Positions 53,943-63,833 of a stretch of 64,000 bases of DNA are shown piece by piece; within the stretch, counting starts at the first letter, position 1, and the number at the start of each line of letters is the position of its first letter. Below the pieces are notes generated by a model, which ran no database searches, had not been told where the DNA came from, and saw only the letters and a program-made list of their open reading frames with translations. Position numbers and translations under genes: made by a program. This stretch comes from Microbacterium sp. zg-Y1090 (lineage in GTDB: Bacteria; Actinomycetota; Actinomycetes; Actinomycetales; Microbacteriaceae): NCBI RefSeq assembly GCF_030246945.1, contig NZ_CP126742.1, forward strand, positions 2,046,001 to 2,110,000. The letters run 5' to 3'.

Positions 53943-54626
53943 TTACGGGTCACTCGCCGGCAGCGGGGCGACGATCGCCGTCTCGTCGGGGATGCCGAGC
54001 CCAACGTCGCGCAGCCCGTCGCGGCCCCACTGCCGATACGCGGTGAACGCTATCGGCACGCCGCGCGCGACGCGCAGGTCGGCGCTGTCCATCGCCTGCA
54101 CGTGCACGTGCGGCTCCGTGGAGTTGCCGGAGTTGCCGCACTGCGCCATCTGCTCCCCCACGGCGACCATCTCGCCCACCTCGACGCGCACCGACCCGCG
54201 CCGCAGGTGCACGACCGCGACGAACATCCCGCTCGCATCGTCACGGACGATGACGTGGTTCCCCGCCACGGCGGCCACCCCGGCGCGCAGCCGACCCGCC
54301 TGCCCCATGGCATAGGCGAGCAGCGCAGGCTGAGAGCGCCGCGCTTCATGGTCGGGCTCCCCGTCGTGCGTGGCGACGACCGTGCCCGCCGCGGGCGCGA
54401 GGATCGGCATCCCGAACCCCACGAACCGCTCGGGCGGCTCGGTCGCCAGCGCGGTGCGCCAATCCCGCGTCGCCGAGGTGCGCCCGCGCGCGTCGACCGC
54501 CACGAAGTCGATCGCGTAGCGCTGCCCGAGCACATCGACGCCGTGACTCGGCACGCGCCGGGCGGGACTGTTCTGCACCAGCCAGCGGCCGGTGAAGGGA
54601 AGCGCGAGGGCGAGCGGCGACGGCAT
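53943..54626 (-). CDS. M23-family (LytM-like) peptidase domain protein
   Basis: 227-residue protein with the LytM fold: HGVDVLGQRYAIDF carries the first metal-binding His/Asp region, GNHVIVRD is a core strand, and EPHVHVQ is the HxH motif. ATG at 54626 (GGGAGG upstream) leaves no recognisable signal peptide, although the start LALALPFTGRWLVQN is mildly hydrophobic. Cytosolic relatives of this kind occur in actinobacteria and their role is unclear. It is divergent from the rox gene and shares its 151-bp upstream region. Confidence 0.83.
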   Translation of the reverse strand: MPSPLALALPFTGRWLVQNSPARRVPSHGVDVLGQRYAIDFVAVDARGRTSATRDWRTALATEPPERFVGFGMPILAPAAGTVVATHDGEPDHEARRSQPALLAYAMGQAGRLRAGVAAVAGNHVIVRDDASGMFVAVVHLRRGSVRVEVGEMVAVGEQMAQCGNSGNSTEPHVHVQAMDSADLRVARGVPIAFTAYRQWGRDGLRDVGLGIPDETAIVAPLPASDP

Positions 54627-54672
54627 GGCACCTCCCGGTGGTCGTGCGCCGCGAGCGCACTCCGCGGGATGA

Positions 54673-56205
<1,533 letters not shown>

Positions 56206-56384
56206 GCGTTTCGTCTCGCTGCGGCCGCTGGGTCCTGCGGGAGCGTTTCGTCTCGCTGCGCTTGCTCAACGACCCGGGGCCGCCACACCGCGGGTCGTTG
56301 AGCGAGGGAGCGCAGCGACCGAGACGAAACGCTCCCGGCAGGGCCGGCAGGGGCGTTTCGTCTCGCTGCGCTCGCTCAACGACC
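56206..56384. repeat. Second cluster of family-1 palindromic repeats
   Basis: It starts immediately after the rox stop codon with GCGTTTCGTCTCGCTGCG (a half unit). A second half unit lies at 56243-56274 with CTTGCTCAACGACC, and a full inverted unit at 56293-56384 opens GGTCGTTGAGCGAGGGAGCG. The last arm runs into the end of the hydrolase gene on the minus strand and supplies its final Gly-Arg codons and its TGA stop (56378-56376). The same sequence as at 30411-30722, with G/C changes in the arm tip (CTCCGCTC versus CTGCGCTC). Confidence 0.88.
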
Positions 56385-57185
56385 GGCCCCGAGAAAACCG
56401 AGCACGTCGCGGGCGTAGCGTCGGTGCAGCGTCGTGCCGAGGTGTCCGGCACGGGGGTACACGATCGATCGGCCGCCGGGGATGGCCGCGGCCGTATCGC
56501 GGAAGAGCGCAGGTGAGTAGAACCGGTCGCGCGCGGCTCCGATGACGAGGGTGGGAGCGGTGATCTCCCCCAGCCGCTCGCTCACGTCGAAGTCGTCCTC
56601 GGCTTCGATGACGGCGAGCAGCTCGGCGCCCGCCTCGGCGAACGTGCTGCGGCCCATCACCCACCCCGCCGCGCCGAACAGCGCCGAACTCACCGCCGAC
56701 GCCGCGACCTCTCGCGCCATCACGGCACCGGCGCGGCGGGTGTGCCCCGCATGCACGGCCGCAGCGAGCTCCTGCTGCACCCGCCTGCCGTGGTCGCTCA
56801 GTCGCGCCGCCGCCGAGACGACCACCAGCCGGCGGACGAGATGCGGGTGATCCAGCGCGAGCTGCAGCGCAAGGCTGCCACCGGTGGACACCCCCACCAC
56901 GTCGACCGGACCCGGCAGGTGAGGGCCGATCGCCGCCGCTGAAGCCGCCGCGATCTCCGCCATCGTCACCGGTGGCGCCAGCTCGTGCGACCAGTGGACC
57001 CACACCACCGCACGGTGTCGCGTGAACGGGGCGAGCAGTCCGCGCTGCAGCAGCAGCCCGCCCCCTGACGGCAGGTGAGGACTCGCCGACAGGCCCGACA
57101 GGTACACCAGCGTCGCCCCCGCCCCGAAGCGCAGATACGGGATGCCGGGCGGCCACTCCCCCCTCGCGACCGGGGTCTTCGTCAC
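56376..57185 (-). CDS. Alpha/beta hydrolase
   Basis: 269 residues. The nucleophile is in VVGVSTGGSLALQ, the acid in IGAARDRFYSP and the base His in PRAGHLGTT. GTG at 57185 follows GGAGGT at about 10 nt; the frame continues upstream without similarity. The C-terminus, GFLGAGR, ends inside the family-1 repeat, which supplies the stop codon. Divergent from the AarF kinase gene. Substrate unknown. Confidence 0.83.
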   Translation of the reverse strand: MTKTPVARGEWPPGIPYLRFGAGATLVYLSGLSASPHLPSGGGLLLQRGLLAPFTRHRAVVWVHWSHELAPPVTMAEIAAASAAAIGPHLPGPVDVVGVSTGGSLALQLALDHPHLVRRLVVVSAAARLSDHGRRVQQELAAAVHAGHTRRAGAVMAREVAASAVSSALFGAAGWVMGRSTFAEAGAELLAVIEAEDDFDVSERLGEITAPTLVIGAARDRFYSPALFRDTAAAIPGGRSIVYPRAGHLGTTLHRRYARDVLGFLGAGR

Positions 57186-57310
57186 GGGATGTGACCTCCA
57201 GGGCGAGCGGTGGGCGGGACGACTGCCCACAGCATCCCGCCCGCGCCGAACCGGCGCAAGGATGCACGCCGCCCTTGTCGGTGCCCACCTGGGGTCGGGA
57301 TGATGGGGCG

Positions 57311-58963
57311 ATGCAGCCACCACCGCTGGGCAGATACCAGGAGATCGCCGACACGCTCGCCCGCCACGGGTTGGGGTTCCTCGCCGCCGAGCTCGGCATC
57401 ACTCGGTTCCACCCCGCACGACGGGGCGCATCGGTCGGCGCCTCCGATCACCGGCCGACCGATGCCGCGACGCAGCTTCGGCTGGTGCTCGAGGACCTCG
57501 GCCCCACGTTCATCAAGCTCGGCCAGCTGCTGTCGACGCGCCCCGACCTGCTGCCACCCGCCTACATCACGGAGCTGTCGAAGCTGCAGGATGCCGCGCC
57601 TCCCGTGTCCGCCGAGCAGATCCGGCAGACCATCCGCCAGGAGCTGGGCAGCGACCCCGACGATCTGTTCGCGACGTTCGACTGGACGCCCATGGCATCC
57701 GCCTCCATCGGACAGGTGCACGCGGCGACGCTCGCGGACGGCACATCGGTCGTGGTGAAGGTGCGCCGGCCCGAGGTGGTGCGCAAGGTGCAGGACGACC
57801 TCGACATCATGAACAACCTGGCCGAACGGGCGGCGCGCATATCGTCGATGGCGCGCGCGTACAACGTGCCGGGCATCGTGAAGGAGTTCGCCGACACCCT
57901 CCGGGCCGAGCTGGACTATCTGCGCGAAGCCCGCAACGCCGAGCGGTTCGCAGAGAACTTCGCCGATCGCCCCGGGGTCGTGATCCCCCGGGTGTTCTGG
58001 GAGACCACGACATCGCGAGTGCTGACGCTCGAGCGGATGACCGGGGTCAAGGTCAGCGACCCCCGCGCGCTCGAGGACGCCGGCATCGACCCCGGCGCCA
58101 TCGCCGAGGCGGGGGCGACGGTCGTGCTGACGATGATCTTCGAGGACCGTTTCTTCCACGCCGACCTGCACCCGGGCAATGTCTTCGTCCACCCTGACGG
58201 CCGCATCGCCCTCATCGACTTCGGCATGGTCGGCGAGATGACGGAGGAACTGACCGAGCAGCTGGCCGATGTGTTCATCGCGTCGGCGACGCGCAACTCG
58301 GAATCGCTCGCGAGCGCGCTGATCGAGCTGTCGGTGTCGCCGGGGCCGGTGGACCGCCGGGCGCTGCGCGCAGGCCTGGCCTCCTTCTTCGCGGAGTTCT
58401 CCGACAAGCCCCTCGGCGACATCCACTTCACGCGGCTGATCACCGACCTGCTGCGCGTGCTGCGCGTGCAGCACCTGCAGCTGCCGCATGAGATCTCGCT
58501 CGTCGTGCGGGCCCTCATCGTCACCGAGGGTGTCGGGGTGCAGCTCGACCCGCAGTTCGACCTCAACAGCGTCCTGACCCCCTACGCCCGGCGACTCATC
58601 CGCCGCCGCCTCTCCTTCGAAGCGGTGGCCAAACGCGTGAGCCGAGCGTCGGTGGATGCTGGCGCGCTGATGCTCGACCTTCCCACCAAGCTGCGGCGTC
58701 TCATGGAGTCGGTCGACGAGAACGGCATCGAGGTGCACCTGCGCGCAGCGGAGCTCGTCCCCGTCGTCGCGCGGGCCGAGCGCATCGGCAACCGCGTGGT
58801 CGCCGGCATCATCACGGCAGCGCTCATCAACAGCATCGGCCAGCTGATGGGCCGTGACAGCCGGCTGCAGACGTGGCAGCGCGCCATCACCGGCCTCGTG
58901 CTGACCTCGTTCACGAGCCTCACCGGCTACCTGCTGTGGACGGCACGGCGCAAGCGCGACTGA
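57311..58963 (+). CDS. AarF/UbiB (ABC1)-family atypical kinase
   Basis: 550 residues. The family-specific KxGQ motif is FIKLGQLLSTRPDLLP, the A-rich loop that replaces the glycine loop is ASASIGQVHAA, catalytic Asp is in HADLHPGNVF and the metal Asp in LIDFGMVGEM. Two hydrophobic segments at the C-terminus (VVAGIITAALINSIG and the GLVLTSFTSLTGYLL helix) anchor it. UbiB proteins act as ATPases in quinone-lipid synthesis or transport; in actinobacteria menaquinone is the likely lipid. ATG at 57311; no clear Shine-Dalgarno sequence. Convergent with the DUF1905 gene. Confidence 0.9.
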   Translation: MQPPPLGRYQEIADTLARHGLGFLAAELGITRFHPARRGASVGASDHRPTDAATQLRLVLEDLGPTFIKLGQLLSTRPDLLPPAYITELSKLQDAAPPVSAEQIRQTIRQELGSDPDDLFATFDWTPMASASIGQVHAATLADGTSVVVKVRRPEVVRKVQDDLDIMNNLAERAARISSMARAYNVPGIVKEFADTLRAELDYLREARNAERFAENFADRPGVVIPRVFWETTTSRVLTLERMTGVKVSDPRALEDAGIDPGAIAEAGATVVLTMIFEDRFFHADLHPGNVFVHPDGRIALIDFGMVGEMTEELTEQLADVFIASATRNSESLASALIELSVSPGPVDRRALRAGLASFFAEFSDKPLGDIHFTRLITDLLRVLRVQHLQLPHEISLVVRALIVTEGVGVQLDPQFDLNSVLTPYARRLIRRRLSFEAVAKRVSRASVDAGALMLDLPTKLRRLMESVDENGIEVHLRAAELVPVVARAERIGNRVVAGIITAALINSIGQLMGRDSRLQTWQRAITGLVLTSFTSLTGYLLWTARRKRD

Positions 58964-59003
58964 CGCCCGCGGCGGCGACCCGGGCGGAGCCGCGGTCCCC
59001 GTG

Positions 59004-59042
59004 CCCGCGCCCGCGCCTGCGCCTGCGCCCGCGCCCGCGCCT
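59004..59042. repeat. GCGCCY hexanucleotide microsatellite
   Basis: About six tandem copies of GCGCCC/GCGCCT in the 78-bp convergent gap between the AarF and DUF1905 genes, touching the DUF1905 stop codon. Confidence 0.65.
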
Positions 59043-59338
59043 CAGGCGTCCAGCACCCACAGCCCGACCGTGACCGGGCCGCCTTCGTCGAGGCCTTCCG
59101 CCTCGCGCACCGCCCGCTTGAGCGGCAGCCAGTAGCGGCCGGACGCGCTGGGGAAGATCGACGTGCGCCACGTTGTCGCACCCACGGTCGCCTCCACCCG
59201 CACGGCCCCGAACCCGCGGGTGAACGGTCCGGTGAGCTCGGCGATCTGCTCGCTCAGCTCCTCGGGGATGTCGGTGAACAGCCACACCTCGGCGCGGGCG
59301 TCCCACCGGAACACCACGGACTCGAACTCGATGCGCAC
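59042..59338 (-). CDS. DUF1905 protein
   Basis: 98-residue single-domain DUF1905 protein (MRIEFESVVFRWDARAEVWL, then WRTSIFPSASGRYWLPLKRA), a small beta-barrel often fused to YdeI-like domains elsewhere but alone here. Function unknown. ATG at 59338; GGGGGAG lies too far upstream and AGGTGCGC close by, so the ribosome site is weak. The stop is next to a hexanucleotide repeat. Confidence 0.82.
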   Translation of the reverse strand: MRIEFESVVFRWDARAEVWLFTDIPEELSEQIAELTGPFTRGFGAVRVEATVGATTWRTSIFPSASGRYWLPLKRAVREAEGLDEGGPVTVGLWVLDA

Positions 59339-59438
59339 CTGCTCAGTCTCCCCCTTTCGCGGCCGCGTGGGCGCGGTTGCGCGGGGCGGACCGCGCGGGG
59401 ACCTGCGCCTGGGGGCGCCGACCCCCGGCGACCGCCGC

Positions 59439-60017
59439 TCACACGGCCGCGGCGGCGCGCACGCGATGGGCCGTCGTCGTGATGACGGCGAACTCCCGCG
59501 CGCCGAGAACGCTTTCCGTGCGGCGCATCAGGTCCTCCCCCGACAGCGCTGCATACCCCGGACCTGCAGCGATCGGCGAGGTGGTCGTGGCATCCGTCAC
59601 GAACTCGACCGCGAAGCCCAGGTCGCCCGCGACGCGCGCGGTGGTCTCGCAGCACTGCTCGGTGCGGATGCCGCAGACGACCACCGTGCCCACCCCGCGT
59701 GCCACGAGCTGCGCCTGCAGGTCGGTGGAGGTGAACGCGTTGACCGTCGTCTTGGTGACGTGGATCTCGTCGGCCCGGGGATCGAGCTCGGCGACGACGC
59801 GGACGAACCCGGAATCGGGGTCGAAGACGCCCCCGGTGCCCGGCTCGGCGTGCGTCACCCAGACCACGGCGTCTCCCGCCGCGCGGGCGTGTTCGACCAG
59901 CAGCGCGATGTTGTCGAAGACCTGCGGGTTGGCGGTGGCCGCCCAGTCGTCGGGCCGCTGCCGGAAGGACTCCTGGGCGTCGATGACAAGAAGGGCGGTG
60001 TCTGACGTGCGGGGCAT
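59439..60017 (-). CDS. Cysteine hydrolase (isochorismatase-like)
   Basis: 192 residues with the Asp-Lys-Cys triad: LLVIDAQESF, VTKTTVNAF and GIRTEQCCETTAR. Such enzymes include nicotinamidase, isochorismatase and ureidoacrylate hydrolase; the substrate cannot be inferred. ATG at 60017 is used, though GGAGG abuts it too closely; a GTG at 60068 would add 17 residues with no similarity. The gap upstream carries a family-2 palindromic repeat. Confidence 0.83.
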   Translation of the reverse strand: MPRTSDTALLVIDAQESFRQRPDDWAATANPQVFDNIALLVEHARAAGDAVVWVTHAEPGTGGVFDPDSGFVRVVAELDPRADEIHVTKTTVNAFTSTDLQAQLVARGVGTVVVCGIRTEQCCETTARVAGDLGFAVEFVTDATTTSPIAAGPGYAALSGEDLMRRTESVLGAREFAVITTTAHRVRAAAAV

Positions 60018-60110
60018 GCCTCCAGCGTGGTGCGCGCCGGCGCGGCCCGAAAGGCGCAAGGCGGTCACGCTGCGGCGGGATCCTGCCGCCTGGCTGGTGA
60101 GGGGGTCGAC

Positions 60111-60186
60111 CCGGATGCGGGGATTCGCCCGGATGAGGACCGATCACCCCGACGGGTCCGCATTCGGGCAGATCCCCTCATCTCGG
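60111..60186. repeat. Dispersed palindromic repeat, family 2 (copy B)
   Basis: Two inverted copies of a 28-bp unit, GATGMGGGGATYYGCCCG followed by RATGMGGACC, face each other across about 12 bp. The minus-strand arm (60186-60155) matches the element at 13131 almost perfectly. It fills part of the 252-bp gap between the cysteine hydrolase and CPBP genes, where I see no gene. Confidence 0.72.
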
Positions 60187-60269
60187 CAACCGGAGGCGCG
60201 CACGGAAGCCCCGCACGGCGGCGAGCGCGAGCACCGCTCGACCCCGCAGGCCCTCCCCCACCACCGCCT

Positions 60270-61019
60270 TCAGGCCACGGATGCCGGCGGTGAATCGAGC
60301 GCCGCCCCCACCCTGGCGAGGCGGGCACGCAGGAACAGCACGTAAGGAATCATGACCACCGCGATGACGGCGACGGTGACGGCATCCGCTCGCACGGTGG
60401 ACGGCGTGAGCGCCGCGCCGAGGTTGAAGAGGGCGTGGAAGACGATGCCGGGCAGGATGCTGCCGGTCAGGACCGCGCAGTAGGCCAGCGCGATGCCGAT
60501 CACGACGGCTGCGACGATCTGCAGCAGCTGCTCGGCGAGCGCGTATCCGCGCAGGAGGTTCACCACGTGTCCCACGCCGAAGGTGACCCCGGAGATGAGG
60601 ATGGCACTCGTCGTGCTGCCCTGGCTGCGCAGCGCCTGGAGCAGGAAGCCGCGGAAGAGCAGCTCCTCGACGAAAGCCACACCGGCGACCAGCAGCAGCG
60701 CGGACAGCACGCGCGGCGCATCGAGACCGACCGCGAAGCCGTTGACGTACGGCACGAGCACGATCGCGAACAACGGGACGTACCAGAGGGTCGAGCGCCC
60801 CCTGCCCGGCTGCACCCGACGGAGCCCGAAGAACGCGAGTCGGCGAGCCCCGCGCAGGGAGACCACGAGCACCACCGAGAGCACGATGAGCAGGATGCCG
60901 GTCAGCGAGGGGAACGCGAGCAGCTCGCCGACCGCGTCGCCGATGTTCACCGCCACGATGTAGACGGCGATCCAGATGAGCGCGTGCGCGAGCGGGTGGG
61001 TGTCCAGCAGATTCCGCAT
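60270..61019 (-). CDS. CPBP-family intramembrane metalloprotease
   Basis: 249-residue membrane protein of the CAAX-protease/bacteriocin-processing (CPBP, Abi) family. Motif 1 is VEELLFRGFLL (the Glu pair), motif 2 FGVGHVVNL and motif 3 ILPGIVFHALFN. About seven hydrophobic segments. ATG at 61019 follows GAGGAGG. Roles of bacterial members include peptide processing and self-immunity, but no bacteriocin gene is nearby. Confidence 0.9.
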   Translation of the reverse strand: MRNLLDTHPLAHALIWIAVYIVAVNIGDAVGELLAFPSLTGILLIVLSVVLVVSLRGARRLAFFGLRRVQPGRGRSTLWYVPLFAIVLVPYVNGFAVGLDAPRVLSALLLVAGVAFVEELLFRGFLLQALRSQGSTTSAILISGVTFGVGHVVNLLRGYALAEQLLQIVAAVVIGIALAYCAVLTGSILPGIVFHALFNLGAALTPSTVRADAVTVAVIAVVMIPYVLFLRARLARVGAALDSPPASVA

Positions 61020-61188
61020 GCGCCTCCTCAGCAGGACCGTACGCCTCGTGATCCGGCTCACCGTAGCCTGCCCGCGAAACGCCGGCCAGGGCGAACACTG
61101 CGGCCGGGCACGCGCGGCATCCGCTATGAGCCGTCGAACGCACGCGCAACCCCCTCGGAAACGGGTGCCGTGACGGTGAGGATGAGGC

Positions 61189-62055
61189 ATGCCGACGACA
61201 CGCCTCGACACGTTCCGCCGCGGAGACCTGCGCTTCGATGTATCCGACGACGGGCCGCTCGATGGGCCGGTCGTCGTGCTGCTGCACGGCTTTCCCGGGT
61301 CCCGTCGCACCTGGGATGCCGTCACACCGCTCCTCACCACCGCAGGGCTGCGCGTGGTCTCCTTCGACCAGCGGGGGTACTCCCCCGGCGCCCGGCCACT
61401 GCGGCGCCGCGACTACCGCGCGGCCGATGTCGTGGGCGATGTGATCGCCCTGCTCGACGCCCTCGAGGTCGGGCGGGTGCACCTCGTCGGCCACGACTGG
61501 GGCGGGTTCGTCGCCTGGCGCATGGCCGCGACGGCGCGCGAGCGCCTGACCGGAATGACGGTGCTGTCGACGCCGCATCCGCAGGCGATGCTGCGCTCGC
61601 TGCTGTCGTCGGCGCAGGCCCTCCGCTCCCTCTACATGGGCTTCTTCCAGCTGCCGTGGGTGCCCGAGGCGCTGTTGCGACCCCGCCTGGCCCGCTTGCT
61701 GATGGCCTCCGGCCTGCCGGCGGATGCCGCGCGCGAGTATCAGCGGTTCCTCTCCGGGCCGCACGCGCTGCGCGGCGCGCTCAACTGGTATCGCGGCATG
61801 TGGCTGCCCGATCGTCGGCGCGGGAAGGCGGCGCCCGACACCATCGGCGTCCACACCACCTACATCTGGGGCAACGGCGACCAGGCGCTCGGTCGTCGAG
61901 CCGCCGAGCTCACCGGACGGCACGTGGATGCCGGGTACCGCTTCGTCGAGCTGGACGAGAACCACTGGCTGCCCGAGCGCGCGGCAGCACGCGTCGCCCG
62001 GGAAGTGATCACCGCGCTGCGGCCGGATCACTCCGGCGCGGATGCCGGCCGGTAG
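61189..62055 (+). CDS. Alpha/beta hydrolase (epoxide hydrolase-like)
   Basis: 288 residues. The oxyanion stretch is LLHGFPGSRRTW, FDQRGYSPGARP matches the epoxide-hydrolase group, and the nucleophile is Asp in VGHDWGGFVAW in place of Ser, as in epoxide hydrolases and dehalogenases. The acid lies in TYIWGNGDQAL and the base His in LDENHWLPE. ATG at 61189; GAGG about 8 nt upstream. Substrate unknown. Confidence 0.85.
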   Translation: MPTTRLDTFRRGDLRFDVSDDGPLDGPVVVLLHGFPGSRRTWDAVTPLLTTAGLRVVSFDQRGYSPGARPLRRRDYRAADVVGDVIALLDALEVGRVHLVGHDWGGFVAWRMAATARERLTGMTVLSTPHPQAMLRSLLSSAQALRSLYMGFFQLPWVPEALLRPRLARLLMASGLPADAAREYQRFLSGPHALRGALNWYRGMWLPDRRRGKAAPDTIGVHTTYIWGNGDQALGRRAAELTGRHVDAGYRFVELDENHWLPERAAARVAREVITALRPDHSGADAGR

Positions 62056-62198
62056 GGCACCTGCGGGCGGTTGCGCTTGCCGGAGCGGTGCGCGAGATCG
62101 GTGACGCCGACGTCGACGAGGCGTCGCGGCCCGCGCCGCGCGGTGCCATCATGGGTCGATCTCACGGCGACGAAGACGTCCGCGGGAATGGAGAGAGC

Positions 62199-63230
62199 AT
62201 GAGCGACGACGCGCAGAGCCCACCGAGCGGCGGCACATCCGGCACGTCCCGCACCCACACGATCGTCGGCCGGGTGATCGGCGGAGTCGTGGCCGCGGCC
62301 GCAGTCGGCGTGGCGGCCTTCGGCTCCATCACCTCGGCGGCAGAGGGCGGCGAGATCAGCGCCTCGATGACCATCATCGCGCCCGCCGCGGCCGGCGGCG
62401 GCTGGGACGGGGTGGCGCGCGAGCTGCAGCAGGCGCAGAAGGCCAACGGCCTGGTCAACAACGTGCAGGTCGTCAACATGCCCGGCGCCGGTGGCACGAT
62501 CGCCCTCGGCAACGTGTCGGTGCTCACCGGCCAGCCCAACAACCTGCTCGTCGGCGGCACCGGGCTGCTGGCGGCGACCATCCAGTTCGACTCCGCGGCG
62601 ACGCTGGCCGATGTGACCCCGCTCGCGGTGATCGTGGAGGAGTACGACGTGATCGTCGTGCCGGCCGACTCCCCCTACGAGACGCTCGACGATCTCGTGG
62701 CGGCCTGGCGGGAGGATCCGAAGTCGATCCCCTGGACCGGGGGCGGGTCGTTCGACCAGCTGGTGGTCACCGACCTCGCGCTCGCCGCGGGCATCGACCC
62801 GCTCGACACGACCTACATCTCCTCCGATGGCGGGGGCGAGGCGATCCAGGCGCTGCTGAACGGCACGGCCGCCGCGGCCGCAGGCGGGTACCCCGACAAC
62901 ATCGACCAGATCGAGGCGGGGCGACTGCGCGCGCTGGCGCTGGTGGCGACCGAACCGATCGACGGCATCGACATCCCCACCGCGGCGGAGCAGGGCTACG
63001 ACATCTCGCTCACCAACTGGCGCATGCTGGCCGCGCCCTCGGGCCTCGACGACGACGACGTCGATGCCCTCACCGAGCTGGTGCTCGACAGCGTGGAGAC
63101 CCCCGAGTGGCAGGACGCCATCACCCGGTACCGCTGGACCGAGCGCGTCATCACCGGCGACGACCTGACGGCGTTCCTCGGCGACGAGGAGACCCGCATC
63201 CGCACCCTGTACGAGGAGATGGGCCTGTGA
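62199..63230 (+). CDS. tctC: TctC, tripartite tricarboxylate transporter binding protein
   Basis: 343-residue solute-binding protein of the TTT family. A signal-anchor near residues 22-50 (VIGGVVAAAAVGVAAFGSIT) precedes the mature part. Family stretches are APAAAGGGWDGVAR, NMPGAGGTIALGN and the DIPTAAEQGYD/TNWRMLAAPSGL region close to the C-terminus. There is no lipobox cysteine, so it may remain membrane-tethered by the uncleaved helix. ATG at 62199 follows GGAGAG. The ligand (a carboxylate such as citrate) cannot be told from sequence. First gene of tctCBA. Confidence 0.9.
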   Translation: MSDDAQSPPSGGTSGTSRTHTIVGRVIGGVVAAAAVGVAAFGSITSAAEGGEISASMTIIAPAAAGGGWDGVARELQQAQKANGLVNNVQVVNMPGAGGTIALGNVSVLTGQPNNLLVGGTGLLAATIQFDSAATLADVTPLAVIVEEYDVIVVPADSPYETLDDLVAAWREDPKSIPWTGGGSFDQLVVTDLALAAGIDPLDTTYISSDGGGEAIQALLNGTAAAAAGGYPDNIDQIEAGRLRALALVATEPIDGIDIPTAAEQGYDISLTNWRMLAAPSGLDDDDVDALTELVLDSVETPEWQDAITRYRWTERVITGDDLTAFLGDEETRIRTLYEEMGL

Positions 63231-63832
63231 CCTTCCCCACGAATCCCACCGCGGCATCCGCCGTCATCGGCGGCCGTTACCGGCTCACCTCCGGCCCCAG
63301 CCGCACCGCGATGCTGCTGAAAGGGCTCACGATGCCGGTCGTGATCGCGGCGTTCGCGACCTACCTGCTGGTCGGCATCCTCACGATGAAGGTGCCCGAG
63401 GGCACCGCCTTCCCCGGGCCGCAGTTCTTCCCCGCCATCATCACCGCGGGGCTGTACGCGTTCGCGGTCGTCCTCGCGGTCACGGCGCTGCGGGAGATGC
63501 GCGCGCCGCAGACTCCCCCCGTCGACCCCGTGGAGGCCTTCCTCGACGAGGACACCGTCGACGCGGCATCCGCCCCGCCACGCCCCGTGCGCGTCGACGT
63601 CGCGTCGCTGGCCTGGGTCGTCGGGTCGTTTCTGGTCTTCGCCTTCGTGCTGAATCTGCTCGGCTGGATCATCGCCGCCGGGCTGCTGTTCTGGTGCGTC
63701 GCGCGCGGGTTCGGCTCCACCAAGCCGTGGCAGAGCCTCATCACCGGGTTCACGGTGAGCGCGCTCGCCTACATCGCTTTCGACATGATGCTCGGGATGC
63801 CGCTTCCCTCCGGCATCCTCGGGGGGTTCTGA
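63227..63832 (+). CDS. tctB: TctB, small membrane subunit of the TTT transporter
   Basis: 201 residues with four hydrophobic segments, the usual TctB size and topology: [54 protein letters not shown] and a final segment ending [15 protein letters not shown] charged loop (about residues 75-115) separates the two halves. GTG at 63227 overlaps the tctC stop as GTGA, so the genes are coupled. Confidence 0.87.
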   Translation: MTFPTNPTAASAVIGGRYRLTSGPSRTAMLLKGLTMPVVIAAFATYLLVGILTMKVPEGTAFPGPQFFPAIITAGLYAFAVVLAVTALREMRAPQTPPVDPVEAFLDEDTVDAASAPPRPVRVDVASLAWVVGSFLVFAFVLNLLGWIIAAGLLFWCVARGFGSTKPWQSLITGFTVSALAYIAFDMMLGMPLPSGILGGF

Positions 63833-63833
63833 C

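Noticed and set aside
60178..60269. Open frame continuing past the CPBP protease stop on another frame (Arg/Leu/Ala-rich tail).
   Set aside because: It overlaps the family-2 repeat, has no start of its own and no recognisable domain; a decayed gene end is possible but not supported.
60435..62198. In-frame extension of tctC to 931 codons.
   Set aside because: It crosses two recognised genes (CPBP protease and an alpha/beta hydrolase) and has shadow composition. ATG at 62199 has a ribosome site and a signal-anchor after it.
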